A DNA stretch of 64,000 nucleotides from Roseburia faecis (GTDB lineage: Bacteria; Bacillota; Clostridia; Lachnospirales; Lachnospiraceae), in contig NZ_CVRR01000071.1 of the NCBI RefSeq assembly GCF_001406815.1, forward strand, positions 79,515 to 143,514. The letters are read 5' to 3'. Under the pieces are notes generated by a model that saw nothing but the letters and a program-made list of their open reading frames with translations, searched no databases and was not told the DNA's origin. Both the position numbers and the translations under genes were made by a program. Below, piece after piece: positions 35,732 through 44,687 of the stretch. The first letter of the stretch is position 1. The number at the start of each line of letters is the position of its first letter.

Positions 35732-35790
35732 AAATACGCGCGATGGAAGTTTTCATATTTAGAAAATTTCTATACGCGCGTATTTTTTAT
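35732..35790. repeat. Two-tier hairpin with CGCGCG stem
   Basis: AAATACGCGCG (35732-35742) pairs perfectly with CGCGCGTATTT (35775-35785). Inside it GAAGTTTTC (35745-35753) pairs with GAAAATTTC (35762-35770). A T-run follows, so it could act as a terminator on the + strand. Confidence 0.75.
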
Positions 35791-35813
35791 AATTTATAGA
35801 ATTTTGCGTCCCC

Positions 35814-35891
35814 CAATCTTAAACTTATCTTTTCTCCAATCCTCAGAATTTGCAGCCTCAATTTTAAACTTATCTTTTCTCCAATCCACAG
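35814..35891. repeat. Tandem 33-bp direct repeat
   Basis: Two copies of a 33-bp unit, at 35814-35846 and 35859-35891, differ at only two positions. The core is TTAAACTTATCTTTTCTCC followed by AATCC. The related segment TTTTCTCCAATCC...AATTTGC (35830-35853) also occurs inverted at 35620-35643. Confidence 0.85.
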
Positions 35892-36057
35892 GAAGAAGGC
35901 GTATATTTCTTTCGGAAGAACAAATTTGCAACTTGCTCTGGCACTCATAACGTATAGCTAATTGCGTAAAATGATAAAATTACACAAAAGGACGTGAAAT
36001 CAACGCCAGAGCTGACTTGCAAATTTTTCTGGAGAAAGAAAATGTACGCCTTCTTCC
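35891..36057. repeat. Imperfect 52-bp inverted repeat pair
   Basis: The arm 35891-35942 starts GGAAGAAGGCGTA and ends CTCTGGC. It is the reverse complement of 36005-36057 (GCCAGAGC...TACGCCTTCTTCC) at most positions, with a 62-base spacer. The two could form a cruciform or be the ends of a non-coding element. Confidence 0.8.
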
Positions 36058-36173
36058 GTCGCATCGAGAAAACTTATGTTTGAACCACAAAACCCATTGA
36101 CAGATACGCAATATGTGAGAAGATAGAAATAAGCCCCACAAAGGGGCAAAAATAATACAGGAGATATGCATTT

Positions 36174-36887
36174 ATGGCTCCAACCTATCGAAAGAGATAT
36201 AAAAAACGAAGAACAAGAAAAGAACAGCTGCAGATGCGCATTTTAATGATTCTCATTGCCGTAATTTTGCTTGGATCCATTCTGGGAATCATACATAAAG
36301 TGAAGCAGGAACGGGCGCAGCAGACGGTGTCTGACAGCAGCTGGGATATTACAGATAAAAAATACGTTGACCAGAGACCGGAATTAGACGTGGAACTGCT
36401 TCCGGTCAATGAATATTCCCGTCCGGGGCTTGCACTTAAAAAGGTTCGTGGAATTGTCGTTCATTACACGGCCAATCCGGGAACGACTGCCATCCAGAAC
36501 CGGAATTATTTCGCAGGGCTGGAACAATCTCACCAGACCAAGGCAAGCAGTCATTTCGTGATCGGGCTGGATGGAGAAATTGTACAGTGCATTCCCTGCA
36601 ATGAAATCGCATATGCATCCAATAACCGAAACAGTGATACAATCGCAATCGAATGCTGTATTCCGGATGACACCGGAAAATTCAATGACAGTACGTATCA
36701 GTCATTGATCCAATTGACAACCTGGCTGATCGGAAGATATGATCTTGGAATTGAAGATGTGATCCGGCATTATGATGTGACAGGTAAAAACTGTCCGAAA
36801 TATTTTGTGGAACATGAGAGTGCATGGGAAGATTTTCATGATGATCTGGCGGCTTACATCGAAAAAAATGGAGTGGACAAAGAATAA
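36174..36887 (+). CDS. Membrane-anchored N-acetylmuramoyl-L-alanine amidase (Amidase_2)
   Basis: A very basic N terminus (RKRYKKRRTRK) precedes one transmembrane helix at about residues 22-42, so the enzyme domain faces outside. The Amidase_2/PGRP zinc site is seen in VVHYTANPG near 100 (His), the middle ASSHFVIGLDGEIVQ near 125 and the C-terminal IRHYDVTGKNCPKYF near 203 (His and Cys/Lys). The length is 237 aa. The enzyme cleaves the MurNAc-L-Ala bond of peptidoglycan. AGGAG lies 10 bases before the start. Confidence 0.88.
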   Translation: MAPTYRKRYKKRRTRKEQLQMRILMILIAVILLGSILGIIHKVKQERAQQTVSDSSWDITDKKYVDQRPELDVELLPVNEYSRPGLALKKVRGIVVHYTANPGTTAIQNRNYFAGLEQSHQTKASSHFVIGLDGEIVQCIPCNEIAYASNNRNSDTIAIECCIPDDTGKFNDSTYQSLIQLTTWLIGRYDLGIEDVIRHYDVTGKNCPKYFVEHESAWEDFHDDLAAYIEKNGVDKE

Positions 36888-36954
36888 AAAATCATCTACA
36901 ATAAATTAAATATAGGAAGTATTCTGAATAATTAACGGAACAGAGGAGAAATTT

Positions 36955-38430
36955 TTGATACAACTATTTACGGAATTACAGGAAAAGAAAAATGTAAGGA
37001 GTAATCTGAGTGCTCTGCGTGCCAGCCTGAAAGAAGCAACGGAAGAGCAAAAAGCGCAGGCTATAGAATTTGTACGCGGGCATGAAGATCTGGTGTTTGG
37101 ATTTTTACAGGAAGAGGATGCAAAGACGCGGAAGAATGCAGCACTTCTTCTGGGAGACCTGGCAGTACAGAATGCGTTGCAGCCGCTCTGGAAAGCATAT
37201 ACCCGGGAACAGACACTGTTCGTAAAAAGTGCATATCTGGAAGCCATGAAGGCACTTCATGCAGAAGAAATCCTTTCGCAGCTGAAAGATCGTCTTGCAG
37301 AGCTGGAAGGAGAGCCGGTCACCGAAGAAAACCGGAAACACCGGGAAGCAGAACTGCGGGCACTGCGGGCAATCCTGATTCAGTATGAAGGAATCGATAC
37401 CCATCATTTTGATATAAAACAAAAGAACAATCATGTACTTTTGGTGACAAACCGCAATCATCGCGGAATACTGGAAAATCAGACCGGTGGAAAGGCGCAT
37501 CCGCTCGGTGTGATTGTACAGACGGATGATCTGTTGCAGCTGTTGCAGATCCGCACATATCGGGACATGTTGTTTTTACTTCCGGTCAAAGGACTTCTGG
37601 AGCAGGAACCGGAAAAAGCAGCAGAGGCGGTGTGGAAGCCAATGCTTGCAATCTGTGCAAAATACCACCGGGAAGACAAGCCATTCTTTTTCCGGATTGA
37701 GTGCAGATCCGCAATGACACTGGAACAGAGAAGTCGGTTTGTCAAAAAGCTTGGATCTGCCATTGAACAGTTGTCGGATGGAAAACTGGTGAATTCTCCG
37801 GGGGATTATGAGGTAGAACTTCGACTGATTGCAAATCGTGAGGGAAAGTTTTTCCCGGCACTGAAATTTTATACTATTCCGGATCACCGGTTTGCGTACC
37901 GGAAACATGCAATTGCCGCTTCCATGCACCCTTCCCTTGCGGCATTGATTATGGAACTGGCAGCACCATATCTGAAAGAAAATGCGCAGATTATTGATCC
38001 GTTCTGCGGCGTGGGCACCATGCTGATCGAGAGGGATATCCGTGTTCCGGCACGTGAAAAATATGGTACGGATATTTTTGGAGAGGCAATTGACGGAGCA
38101 CGGGAGAATGCGGCTCTGGCAGGAGAACAGATCAATTTCATACACAGGGATTTCTTTGATTTTAAACATGATTATTTGTTTGATGAGATTGTAACCAATA
38201 TGCCGGTGCGGGGAAAAATGACGCGGGAGCAGCTGGACCGTCTGTATGAGAAATTTTTCCGGAAAGCATTAACCATTCTGGAAAAGGAGGCTGTGATTGT
38301 AATGTATACAGGAGAGATTGGATTTGTGAAGAAACAGCTGCGTCTTCACAGGGAATTCTCTCTTTTGGAAGAATATTGTATGCAGAGTAAGGCAGGATGT
38401 TATCTGTTAATTATAGGAGTAAAGAGGTAA
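36955..38430 (+). CDS. HEAT-repeat / TRM11-like methyltransferase fusion
   Basis: The first 140 residues are helical repeats resembling HEAT/ARM units (QEEDAKTRKNAALLLGDLA, VKSAYLEAMKALHAEEI). The C-terminal half is a SAM-dependent methyltransferase of the RlmKL/TRM11 type, with DPFCGVGTMLIE near 347 as the SAM site. The motif expected to read NPPY is NMPV near 417, so the aromatic base-flipping residue is missing. The start is TTG 36955, 7 bases after GAGGAG, and no upstream ATG is in frame. The substrate is probably a structured RNA, but that is inference. Confidence 0.72.
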   Translation: MIQLFTELQEKKNVRSNLSALRASLKEATEEQKAQAIEFVRGHEDLVFGFLQEEDAKTRKNAALLLGDLAVQNALQPLWKAYTREQTLFVKSAYLEAMKALHAEEILSQLKDRLAELEGEPVTEENRKHREAELRALRAILIQYEGIDTHHFDIKQKNNHVLLVTNRNHRGILENQTGGKAHPLGVIVQTDDLLQLLQIRTYRDMLFLLPVKGLLEQEPEKAAEAVWKPMLAICAKYHREDKPFFFRIECRSAMTLEQRSRFVKKLGSAIEQLSDGKLVNSPGDYEVELRLIANREGKFFPALKFYTIPDHRFAYRKHAIAASMHPSLAALIMELAAPYLKENAQIIDPFCGVGTMLIERDIRVPAREKYGTDIFGEAIDGARENAALAGEQINFIHRDFFDFKHDYLFDEIVTNMPVRGKMTREQLDRLYEKFFRKALTILEKEAVIVMYTGEIGFVKKQLRLHREFSLLEEYCMQSKAGCYLLIIGVKR

Positions 38431-38434
38431 TGGC

Positions 38435-41062
38435 ATGAACGATGATACGAATCTGATAGATATATCAATGTTACAGCAGCTGCAGGATCAGTTTTGCTGT
38501 GCAGATCATTTGTATCTGATGTGTGTGGATAAGAATAAAGGTGTTGTGACAAAACCGTTTGGAACAGAAGAACAGGTGGGGTTTTTACGGACACAGGTAG
38601 ATAAACATGCCTACATGGAACTGGTAGACCAGATGCAGCATGACCGGATGGAAACGGTTGTGGAGCGGGAAACAGCACAGGATTTCATGAAATTGTGTGC
38701 TGTTTCCACAAAAGTAGAAGATCAGCTGCAGGTTGTCTGGATTGTTATGGGTATTATAAAGGAGCGGCTGACACCAGAGGTTCATCTGCCGGAGGGAATG
38801 CTTATTACGACGGAGGAGCAGTTTTACGCATCGGTAGAATTTCTATCACTGCTTTCCGGACAGTTGTTTGAGAGTCGCAGAAATCAGATGATCGCGCAGA
38901 AAGCGGTTGAAAAGAGTTCTGTTTCCGAGCTGGCGATGGAATACCAGCTGCACCGCAGCCGGGCAATGACCGAAATTTTGCAGATGATGGATTCGGATAA
39001 CAGTTTTGAAAAAGTGGCTGAGGATATTTTGCGGGAGGCCTGTGAAAGTCTGGAAATTTCCGGTGGATGTCTGTTGCGCGAGAATACAGGGGAAAATACG
39101 GCAGACATGATCTGCGAGTATACAAAAGAACCAGACAAGTCCATTCTTGCAGAGGGGCAGCATATTCCGATCGGTGCACTGCCGTTTTATAATGGTAAAA
39201 CTTATATGATCTCATCGGACTCCATCATGCCGGAACCGTTTGCACATTTATTTAAAACCTGTCATATCAGTGCCGGAATTTTTGAACCGATTGAAATACA
39301 AAACCGCACGGCGATGTATTTTTGCGTGTATGATAATGAAAAAACAAGAATCTGGGAGAACAGAGATATCAAATTTGTCAGTGATGTGCGAAGAGTTGTG
39401 CAGAGCATCATGCTTAAAAGAATTGCAAAGAATTCGCTGGCAAGTTCCTATACATCTTTAGAGGCGATTCTGGAAAATACCGGATGTGGAATATATGTGG
39501 TTGATTACCATACCCATGCAATTCTTTATATGAATCACAAATTCAAAGAACTTTTCTCTCGCAGTATCGCGGGAAATCATCTGGAAAAAATGCTGTTTTC
39601 CGACCGGGAAACAAAGCGCAGCCAGTATTATGAGGAAATTTATTCGGTTGTTGAGGAACGCTGGCTGGATGTGCATAAGACCGAGATTGACTGGGTGGAT
39701 GGCAGAAAAGTTGCCATGTGTACACTCTATGATATTACCGAAAAGAAAATTTATCAGAAAGAAATTGAAAATCAGGCGAACAATGATTTCCTGACAGGGT
39801 TGTTTAATCGCATGCGCTGCGAACAGGATCTGGGACAGTTTATACGAAAGACCCGGGAAAAAGATGCAACAGGAGCGTTGCTTTATATGGGACTGGATGA
39901 TTTTAAGCATATCAATGACGGGCTGGGACACCAGTATGGGGATATTCTGTTGAAAGCGATTTCCCATAGCCTGCGCAGGATAGATGGGATTGAGAATACC
40001 TGTTACCGCATGGGAGGGGATGAGTTTGTTGTGATTATTCCGGATTCCGTGTATCCGGAGCTGGAACGGATTGTGCGGGATGTGACATCCATATTTAAGA
40101 AACCGTGGTTTTTAAAGGGAGAAGATTATTATTGCACCATAAGTATGGGGATTGTATATTTCCCGAAGGACGGAGAAACGGTGGAAGAACTTGTCCGTAA
40201 AGCAGATATTGCCCTGTTGTCGGCAAAACGCAGGGGCAAAAACCGCGTGGAATACTATGATGGGATGGACGCATCTTCCTCATACCGCAGACTGGATCTG
40301 GAGAAAAATATGCGTACTGCAGCCATGAATGCATGCACGGAATTTGAAGTGTTTTATCAGCCGATCATTGATGTCTGTCAGCCGGGAGAGCCATGCTGTG
40401 GTGCAGAAGCATTGATCCGCTGGAATTCAAGTGCACTTGGATTTGTGAATCCGGCAGATTTTATTCCACTTGCGGAATATCTGGGACTGATCAATCCAAT
40501 CGGTGAATATGTAATGAAAAATGCGGCATTGCGGTGCAAATACTGGAATGATATGGGGCATCCGGAGTATCATGTCAATGTAAATTTGTCGGTTGTACAG
40601 CTGTTGCAGAATGACATTGTAAAGAAGGTTGCAAAGGTTCTGGAAGAAACCCGTATCATACCACAGAATCTGACATTGGAAGTAACGGAAAGCCTGGCGA
40701 TTAATGATATGGTCCGGATGAAGAAGATATTAAGTGAGATCCGGAATCTTGGTGTACGCGTGGCACTGGATGATTTTGGAACAGGATATTCATCCCTCAA
40801 TCATATCCGTGAGATGCCGTTGGATGTGATCAAGATTGACCGTTGTTTTATTGAACATCTTGGAGAAGACGATTTTTCCAATGCATTTGTGCGGATGGTA
40901 TCGGAACTGGCAAATGCCATCAATGTACATGTGTGCGTGGAAGGTGTGGAGACGAAGCAGCAGAGGGATATTGTAAAGCAGATGGGAATCCGTATGATTC
41001 AGGGATTTTTTTATGGAAAACCGATGAAGATTGAAGAATTTGAAAAGAAATATCTGATATAA
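38435..41062 (+). CDS. GAF/PAS-GGDEF-EAL protein
   Basis: The 875-aa protein has a GAF-like region (about 195-330) and a PAS domain (about 345-440). These are followed by GGDEF with CYRMGGDEFVVI near 528 and then EAL with GAEALIRW near 655. All EAL catalytic elements are present: NVNLS, EVTES, DDFGTGYSS, KIDRCFI, VEGVET and QGFFYGKP. It can in principle make and degrade cyclic di-GMP. No membrane helix is evident. It is followed by a separate GGDEF gene, giving a local c-di-GMP pair. Confidence 0.92.
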   Translation: MNDDTNLIDISMLQQLQDQFCCADHLYLMCVDKNKGVVTKPFGTEEQVGFLRTQVDKHAYMELVDQMQHDRMETVVERETAQDFMKLCAVSTKVEDQLQVVWIVMGIIKERLTPEVHLPEGMLITTEEQFYASVEFLSLLSGQLFESRRNQMIAQKAVEKSSVSELAMEYQLHRSRAMTEILQMMDSDNSFEKVAEDILREACESLEISGGCLLRENTGENTADMICEYTKEPDKSILAEGQHIPIGALPFYNGKTYMISSDSIMPEPFAHLFKTCHISAGIFEPIEIQNRTAMYFCVYDNEKTRIWENRDIKFVSDVRRVVQSIMLKRIAKNSLASSYTSLEAILENTGCGIYVVDYHTHAILYMNHKFKELFSRSIAGNHLEKMLFSDRETKRSQYYEEIYSVVEERWLDVHKTEIDWVDGRKVAMCTLYDITEKKIYQKEIENQANNDFLTGLFNRMRCEQDLGQFIRKTREKDATGALLYMGLDDFKHINDGLGHQYGDILLKAISHSLRRIDGIENTCYRMGGDEFVVIIPDSVYPELERIVRDVTSIFKKPWFLKGEDYYCTISMGIVYFPKDGETVEELVRKADIALLSAKRRGKNRVEYYDGMDASSSYRRLDLEKNMRTAAMNACTEFEVFYQPIIDVCQPGEPCCGAEALIRWNSSALGFVNPADFIPLAEYLGLINPIGEYVMKNAALRCKYWNDMGHPEYHVNVNLSVVQLLQNDIVKKVAKVLEETRIIPQNLTLEVTESLAINDMVRMKKILSEIRNLGVRVALDDFGTGYSSLNHIREMPLDVIKIDRCFIEHLGEDDFSNAFVRMVSELANAINVHVCVEGVETKQQRDIVKQMGIRMIQGFFYGKPMKIEEFEKKYLI

Positions 41063-41114
41063 GGTGAATGCTATGTATGCAGAAGAACAGGTTTGATTGT
41101 TAATGGGAGGAAAA

Positions 41115-42203
41115 ATGCTTAATCTGAAAGGACCGTCTGATAAGAAAAGTAAAAATATAATTGGTATTATACAAAGCTGCCTTATCCTGGTATTGGTAAT
41201 TCTTATTATTTTTATGATGATACAGATTAGCTGGTTACAAGGGACAGCGCGTGTAATAAATTATGCAGGTCTGGTACGTGGAGCTACACAGCGTGAAGTA
41301 AAATTAGAAATTACAGAAAACCGGAATGAAGAATTAATGAAATATTTGGATGATATTCTGAGTGGGTTAAGATATCAAGATGGACATTATGAACTGGTAA
41401 AACTCTATGATAAAGAATATCAGGAAAAATTAAAGATTCAGAGTGATTACTGGGAAAAATTGAAAACAGAAATTGAAGCCGTAAGAAGTGTGGGATATGA
41501 AAATACAGATATTGTCAATATGAGTGAGATTTATTTTAAGATGGCAGATGAAACTGTATTTGCAGCAGAAAAGTATTCCGAAAAGATTGCCACAAAGATT
41601 CGCACCATAGAGATTCTGTCTGCGTTTGATATGCTGTGTCTGGTGATATTGGTTATTGTGCAGACCCTGATGGCAATGAAGATGGCGGTGAAAAATAAGC
41701 TGTTAGAACACAGGGCATATACAGATGCCCATACCGGATTGCCAAACAAAAGTGCCTGTAAGGAACTTCTTGGTAATAAAGAAATAATTAGTGAGCCTAC
41801 CGCATGCATAATGTTTGACCTGAATAATTTAAAGACGGTAAATGATACAATGGGACATTCGGCAGGAGACCAGTTAATATTGAATTTTGCCCGGCTTTTG
41901 CGCAATGTGATTCCGGAAAAAGACTTTGTTGGAAGATATGGTGGAGATGAATTTATGGCAGTTATTTATCATACAAGCCAAACAGAGGTTGAGGAAATAT
42001 TAAAATGTTTATGTCTCGAAAAAGACCGGTTAAACAACAGGGAAGACAAAATGCTGATTGACTATGCATATGGATGGGCATTATCCACAAACGACGGTAA
42101 ATATACAATTCAGACATTGCTCGATAAGGCTGACTCTTATATGTACGAAAACAAAAAATTATGTAAGAGATATAAACGGATATCTGAGGTTGAATTTTTT
42201 TAG
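41115..42203 (+). CDS. Membrane-bound GGDEF diguanylate cyclase
   Basis: Transmembrane helices lie at about residues 13-38 and 175-198. They flank a periplasm-type sensor loop with charged helices (CHASE3-like in length). The GGDEF domain has AYTDAHTGLPNKSACKEL near 204, FDLNNLKTVNDTMGHSAGDQL and GRYGGDEFMAV near 280. The length is 362 aa. ATG 41115 has GGGAGG 4-5 bases upstream; an in-frame TTG at 41097 precedes that RBS and is rejected. It probably synthesises c-di-GMP in response to an external cue. Confidence 0.9.
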   Translation: MLNLKGPSDKKSKNIIGIIQSCLILVLVILIIFMMIQISWLQGTARVINYAGLVRGATQREVKLEITENRNEELMKYLDDILSGLRYQDGHYELVKLYDKEYQEKLKIQSDYWEKLKTEIEAVRSVGYENTDIVNMSEIYFKMADETVFAAEKYSEKIATKIRTIEILSAFDMLCLVILVIVQTLMAMKMAVKNKLLEHRAYTDAHTGLPNKSACKELLGNKEIISEPTACIMFDLNNLKTVNDTMGHSAGDQLILNFARLLRNVIPEKDFVGRYGGDEFMAVIYHTSQTEVEEILKCLCLEKDRLNNREDKMLIDYAYGWALSTNDGKYTIQTLLDKADSYMYENKKLCKRYKRISEVEFF

Positions 42204-42214
42204 TCTTATAACAG

Positions 42215-42250
42215 GGAATCAGCATCTGTCAAATGCTGGTTCCTTTTATT
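42215..42250 (+). terminator. Terminator after GGDEF gene
   Basis: GGAATCAGCAT pairs with ATGCTGGTTCC (one G-U pair) around a 7-base loop, followed by TTTTATTT. The 200 bases from here to thiD contain no recognised gene and no TPP riboswitch signature. Confidence 0.8.
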
Positions 42251-42453
42251 TATTTTATCAGGAAGGAAGAGAAGCCGGCAAAGGTTCGGGAAGAAAACAG
42301 GCTTTGAGGGATGTCCTGAATGTGATCCATGAAAAAACCTCTTGCATTTCCGGAGAGGGTGTGTAATATAGTACATGCAGCGGCAGATTGGGGGCACCAC
42401 CTTCAGTCGCTATATAAAATTAATGCACAAAGGGATACGATAAGGAGGATGTT

Positions 42454-43248
42454 ATGTACACAGCATTAACAATTGCTGGAAGTGATTCCAGTGGAGGCGC
42501 CGGCATTCAGGCAGATATTAAGACAATGACAGCAAACCATGTTTACGCAATGAGTGCGATCACGGCTTTGACTGCCCAGAATACGACCGGTGTAACAGAT
42601 ATTATGGAGGTAACCCCGAAGTTTTTGGCAGAGCAGCTGGACAGTATTTTTACGGATATCTATCCGGATGCGATTAAAACCGGAATGGTTGCTTCTGGTG
42701 AACTGATTGGGACGATTGCGCAGAAGCTGACAGAGTATCACGCAAAAAATATTGTCGTAGATCCTGTCATGGTGGCAACCAGTGGAGCAAGACTGATCAG
42801 TGAGGATGCTATCAGCACATTGAAAAGTAAATTATTACCGCTTGCAACGGTGATTACGCCAAATATTCCGGAAGCGGAAGTGCTTTCCGAAATGCAGATC
42901 AAGACCGATGCAGATATGGAAAAAGCAGCAGAAATTATTTGTGACACATTGGGCTGTGCCGTTTTATTAAAAGGTGGTCATCAGTTAAATGATGCCAATG
43001 ACCTGCTCTACCAGAAGGGTAAAGAGCCGGTATGGTTTGAGGGAAAGAGGATTGACAATCCAAATACACACGGGACAGGCTGTACGCTTTCTTCTGCGAT
43101 TGCATCAAACCTTGCAAAAGGAAGAGATCTTGAAACGTCCGTGAAGTATGCAAAAAATTATATTTCCGGTGCACTTGCCGCCATGCTTGACCTTGGAAAA
43201 GGAAGCGGACCAATGGACCATGCATTTGCAATTGAAGGAGAATATTAG
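42454..43248 (+). CDS. thiD: Hydroxymethylpyrimidine (phospho)kinase
   Basis: ThiD phosphorylates HMP and HMP-P for thiamine synthesis. The ribokinase fold is marked by TIAGSDSSGGAGIQADIKT at residues 5-23, VVDPVMVATSGA near 100, VITPNIPEAEVL near 132 and NTHGTGCTLSSAIA near 205 (anion hole and catalytic Asp region). The length is 264 aa. GGAGG precedes the start. The neighbouring cytX-like transporter supports HMP rather than pyridoxine as substrate. A PdxK-like side activity cannot be excluded. Confidence 0.9.
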   Translation: MYTALTIAGSDSSGGAGIQADIKTMTANHVYAMSAITALTAQNTTGVTDIMEVTPKFLAEQLDSIFTDIYPDAIKTGMVASGELIGTIAQKLTEYHAKNIVVDPVMVATSGARLISEDAISTLKSKLLPLATVITPNIPEAEVLSEMQIKTDADMEKAAEIICDTLGCAVLLKGGHQLNDANDLLYQKGKEPVWFEGKRIDNPNTHGTGCTLSSAIASNLAKGRDLETSVKYAKNYISGALAAMLDLGKGSGPMDHAFAIEGEY

Positions 43249-43299
43249 TATCCGGCAAATGTGAGGCCGGGTTTATCATAGGTTAAGAGGAGTGTACAA

Positions 43300-44484
43300 A
43301 TGGAAAAAAAAGGAACTTCCGTGTTCAGTAACGGATTAATTTGGTTTGGAGCAGGTGTATCCCTGGCGGAAATACTGACAGGTACTTATTTTGCACCGCT
43401 TGGATTTGGAAAAGCCATGGCAGCAATTTTACTGGGACATCTGATCGGCGGACTTATGATGTTTGCAGCAGGAATGATTGGAGCGAAAGAACGAAAAAGT
43501 GCCATGGAAACTGTGAAAATGAGTTTTGGCGAGAGAGGAAGCCTTCTGTTTGCTGTCTTAAATGTGTTACAGCTTGTAGGGTGGACCGCAATTATGATTT
43601 ATGACGGAGCACTTGCGGCAGACGGGGTTTTGCATACCGGAATCTGGGTATGGGCGATCATTATCGGCGCACTGATTGTTGTCTGGATTTTTGTCGGACT
43701 TACGAATCTTGGCAAGTTAAATACGGTTGCCATGACCGCACTTTTTATTTTATCTCTGGTTCTTTTTAAAGTGATCTTTTTTGGAACCGGAAGCGCGGCT
43801 CCGGTCGTGGATGATGGAAGTCTTACATTTGGTGCGGCTGTGGAACTTGCCGTGGCAATGCCGCTTTCCTGGCTGCCACTGATCAGTGATTATACAAGAG
43901 AAGCAGAAAAACCGTTTGCCGCAACACTTGTCAGTGTGGTTGTCTACAGTCTGGTCAGCATTTTTATGTATATGATTGGTATGGGGGCTGCTATTTTTAC
44001 CGGCGAATATGATATTGCGCAGATTATGTTAAAAACAGGGTTTGGCGTTGTGGGACTTCTCATCATTGTATTTTCCACGGTTACGACGACGTTTCTGGAT
44101 GCATATTCCGCAGGAGTTTCAAGTGTTTCCATTTCTTCAAAAATTAAGGAGAAATGGGCAGCGATTGTTGTTACCGTGATTGGAACTGTGGCAGCAATTG
44201 TTTATCCGATGGATAACATTACAAATTTCCTGTATCTGATTGGTTCTGTATTTGCCCCGATGATTGCAGTGCAGATTGCAGATTATTTCATTTTAAAGAA
44301 AGCAGATGCTGGGGAATCCGCATTTCAGTGGAGAAATCTTGTGGTGTGGCTGGTCGGTTTTGTACTGTACCGGGTGCTGATGCATGTGGATACACCGGTT
44401 GGAAATACGCTGCCGGATATGGTGATTACCGTAATTGTCTGTGTGATTGTAGAGAAAATTGCAGCAGCAGTAAAAGAAAAATAA
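43300..44484 (+). CDS. cytX: Hydroxymethylpyrimidine transporter, CytX-like
   Basis: The 394-aa protein has about twelve transmembrane helices and the NCS1 (cytosine permease) pattern. NGLIWFGAGVSLAEILTGTYFAPLG lies near the N terminus and PLSWLPLISDYTREAEKP near 190. The CytX branch is identified mainly from adjacency to thiD (51 bases) and is known to import HMP. It probably forms a salvage operon with thiD. A hairpin that ends its transcript lies 80 bases downstream, behind another promoter. Confidence 0.85.
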   Translation: MEKKGTSVFSNGLIWFGAGVSLAEILTGTYFAPLGFGKAMAAILLGHLIGGLMMFAAGMIGAKERKSAMETVKMSFGERGSLLFAVLNVLQLVGWTAIMIYDGALAADGVLHTGIWVWAIIIGALIVVWIFVGLTNLGKLNTVAMTALFILSLVLFKVIFFGTGSAAPVVDDGSLTFGAAVELAVAMPLSWLPLISDYTREAEKPFAATLVSVVVYSLVSIFMYMIGMGAAIFTGEYDIAQIMLKTGFGVVGLLIIVFSTVTTTFLDAYSAGVSSVSISSKIKEKWAAIVVTVIGTVAAIVYPMDNITNFLYLIGSVFAPMIAVQIADYFILKKADAGESAFQWRNLVVWLVGFVLYRVLMHVDTPVGNTLPDMVITVIVCVIVEKIAAAVKEK

Positions 44485-44525
44485 GGTGTTATCATCCTAC
44501 ACCTATTAATCATAAGACTTTTTGT

Positions 44526-44554
44526 TTGACTTTTTAGAAAAAGAGAAATATAAT
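44526..44554 (+). promoter_or_regulatory. Promoter of MATE gene leader
   Basis: TTGACT (44526-44531), a 17-bp spacer and TATAAT (44549-44554) place the transcription start near 44561. That is immediately at the foot of the first leader hairpin. Confidence 0.75.
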
Positions 44555-44561
44555 AATTTTC

Positions 44562-44607
44562 AAACGAGTAGCAAACGAGCGTAAATCCAGTTTTGCTGCT
44601 CGTTTTT
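44562..44607 (+). ncRNA. Leader hairpin 1 of MATE gene
   Basis: A 14-bp stem (44562-44575 with 44592-44605, one G-U pair) encloses a 16-base loop containing AGCGTAAATCCAGT and is followed by T-rich sequence. It has the form of an intrinsic terminator right at the transcript start. Its loop is nearly repeated in the second hairpin. Confidence 0.7.
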
Positions 44608-44621
44608 AATTTTATAATGCC

Positions 44622-44663
44622 ATGAAAAAGTGTGTAGCTTATCAGCGTAAGTCCAGCTTGTGA
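44622..44663 (+). CDS. Possible 13-residue leader peptide in MATE leader
   Basis: ATG 44622 opens a 13-codon frame (MKKCVAYQRKSSL) that ends with TGA inside the second hairpin loop. The same loop segment in hairpin 1 would read RKSS with synonymous third-base changes, though without an ATG. No convincing RBS precedes it. It is kept only as a candidate for ribosome-mediated attenuation. Confidence 0.25.
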   Translation: MKKCVAYQRKSSL

Positions 44664-44687
44664 GATAAGTACATGCTTTTTTTATGT
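44625..44687 (+). ncRNA. Leader hairpin 2 of MATE gene
   Basis: CTTATC (44638-44643) pairs with GATAAG. With one bulged G the stem extends outward through GTGTA/TACAT to an A-run facing TTTTTTT, giving about 17 pairs. The loop holds AGCGTAAGTCCAGC, matching 14 of 16 bases of hairpin 1 across AGCGTAARTCCAGYTT. It lies directly before the AAAAAGGAGG of the MATE gene and may act as an attenuator. Confidence 0.65.

Noticed and set aside
35814..35891. CRISPR array
   Set aside because: Only two copies of the 33-bp unit with a 12-base gap, no further spacers and no cas genes.
35705..35950. Coding frame in the ilvE-amidase gap
   Set aside because: The translation merely repeats the direct-repeat DNA (NLSFLQSSEF/NLSFLQSTGR) and lacks an RBS.
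36132..36150. GCCCC/GGGGC hairpin as a terminator
   Set aside because: The stem is only 5-6 bp and neither strand has a good T-run.
41097..41114. TTG start for the GGDEF protein
   Set aside because: The RBS GGGAGG lies downstream of it, inside the frame, pointing to ATG 41115.
42251..42453. TPP riboswitch before thiD-cytX
   Set aside because: Neither the CUGAGA nor the GAUCUGG-type consensus segments are present; only a terminator and plain sequence are seen.
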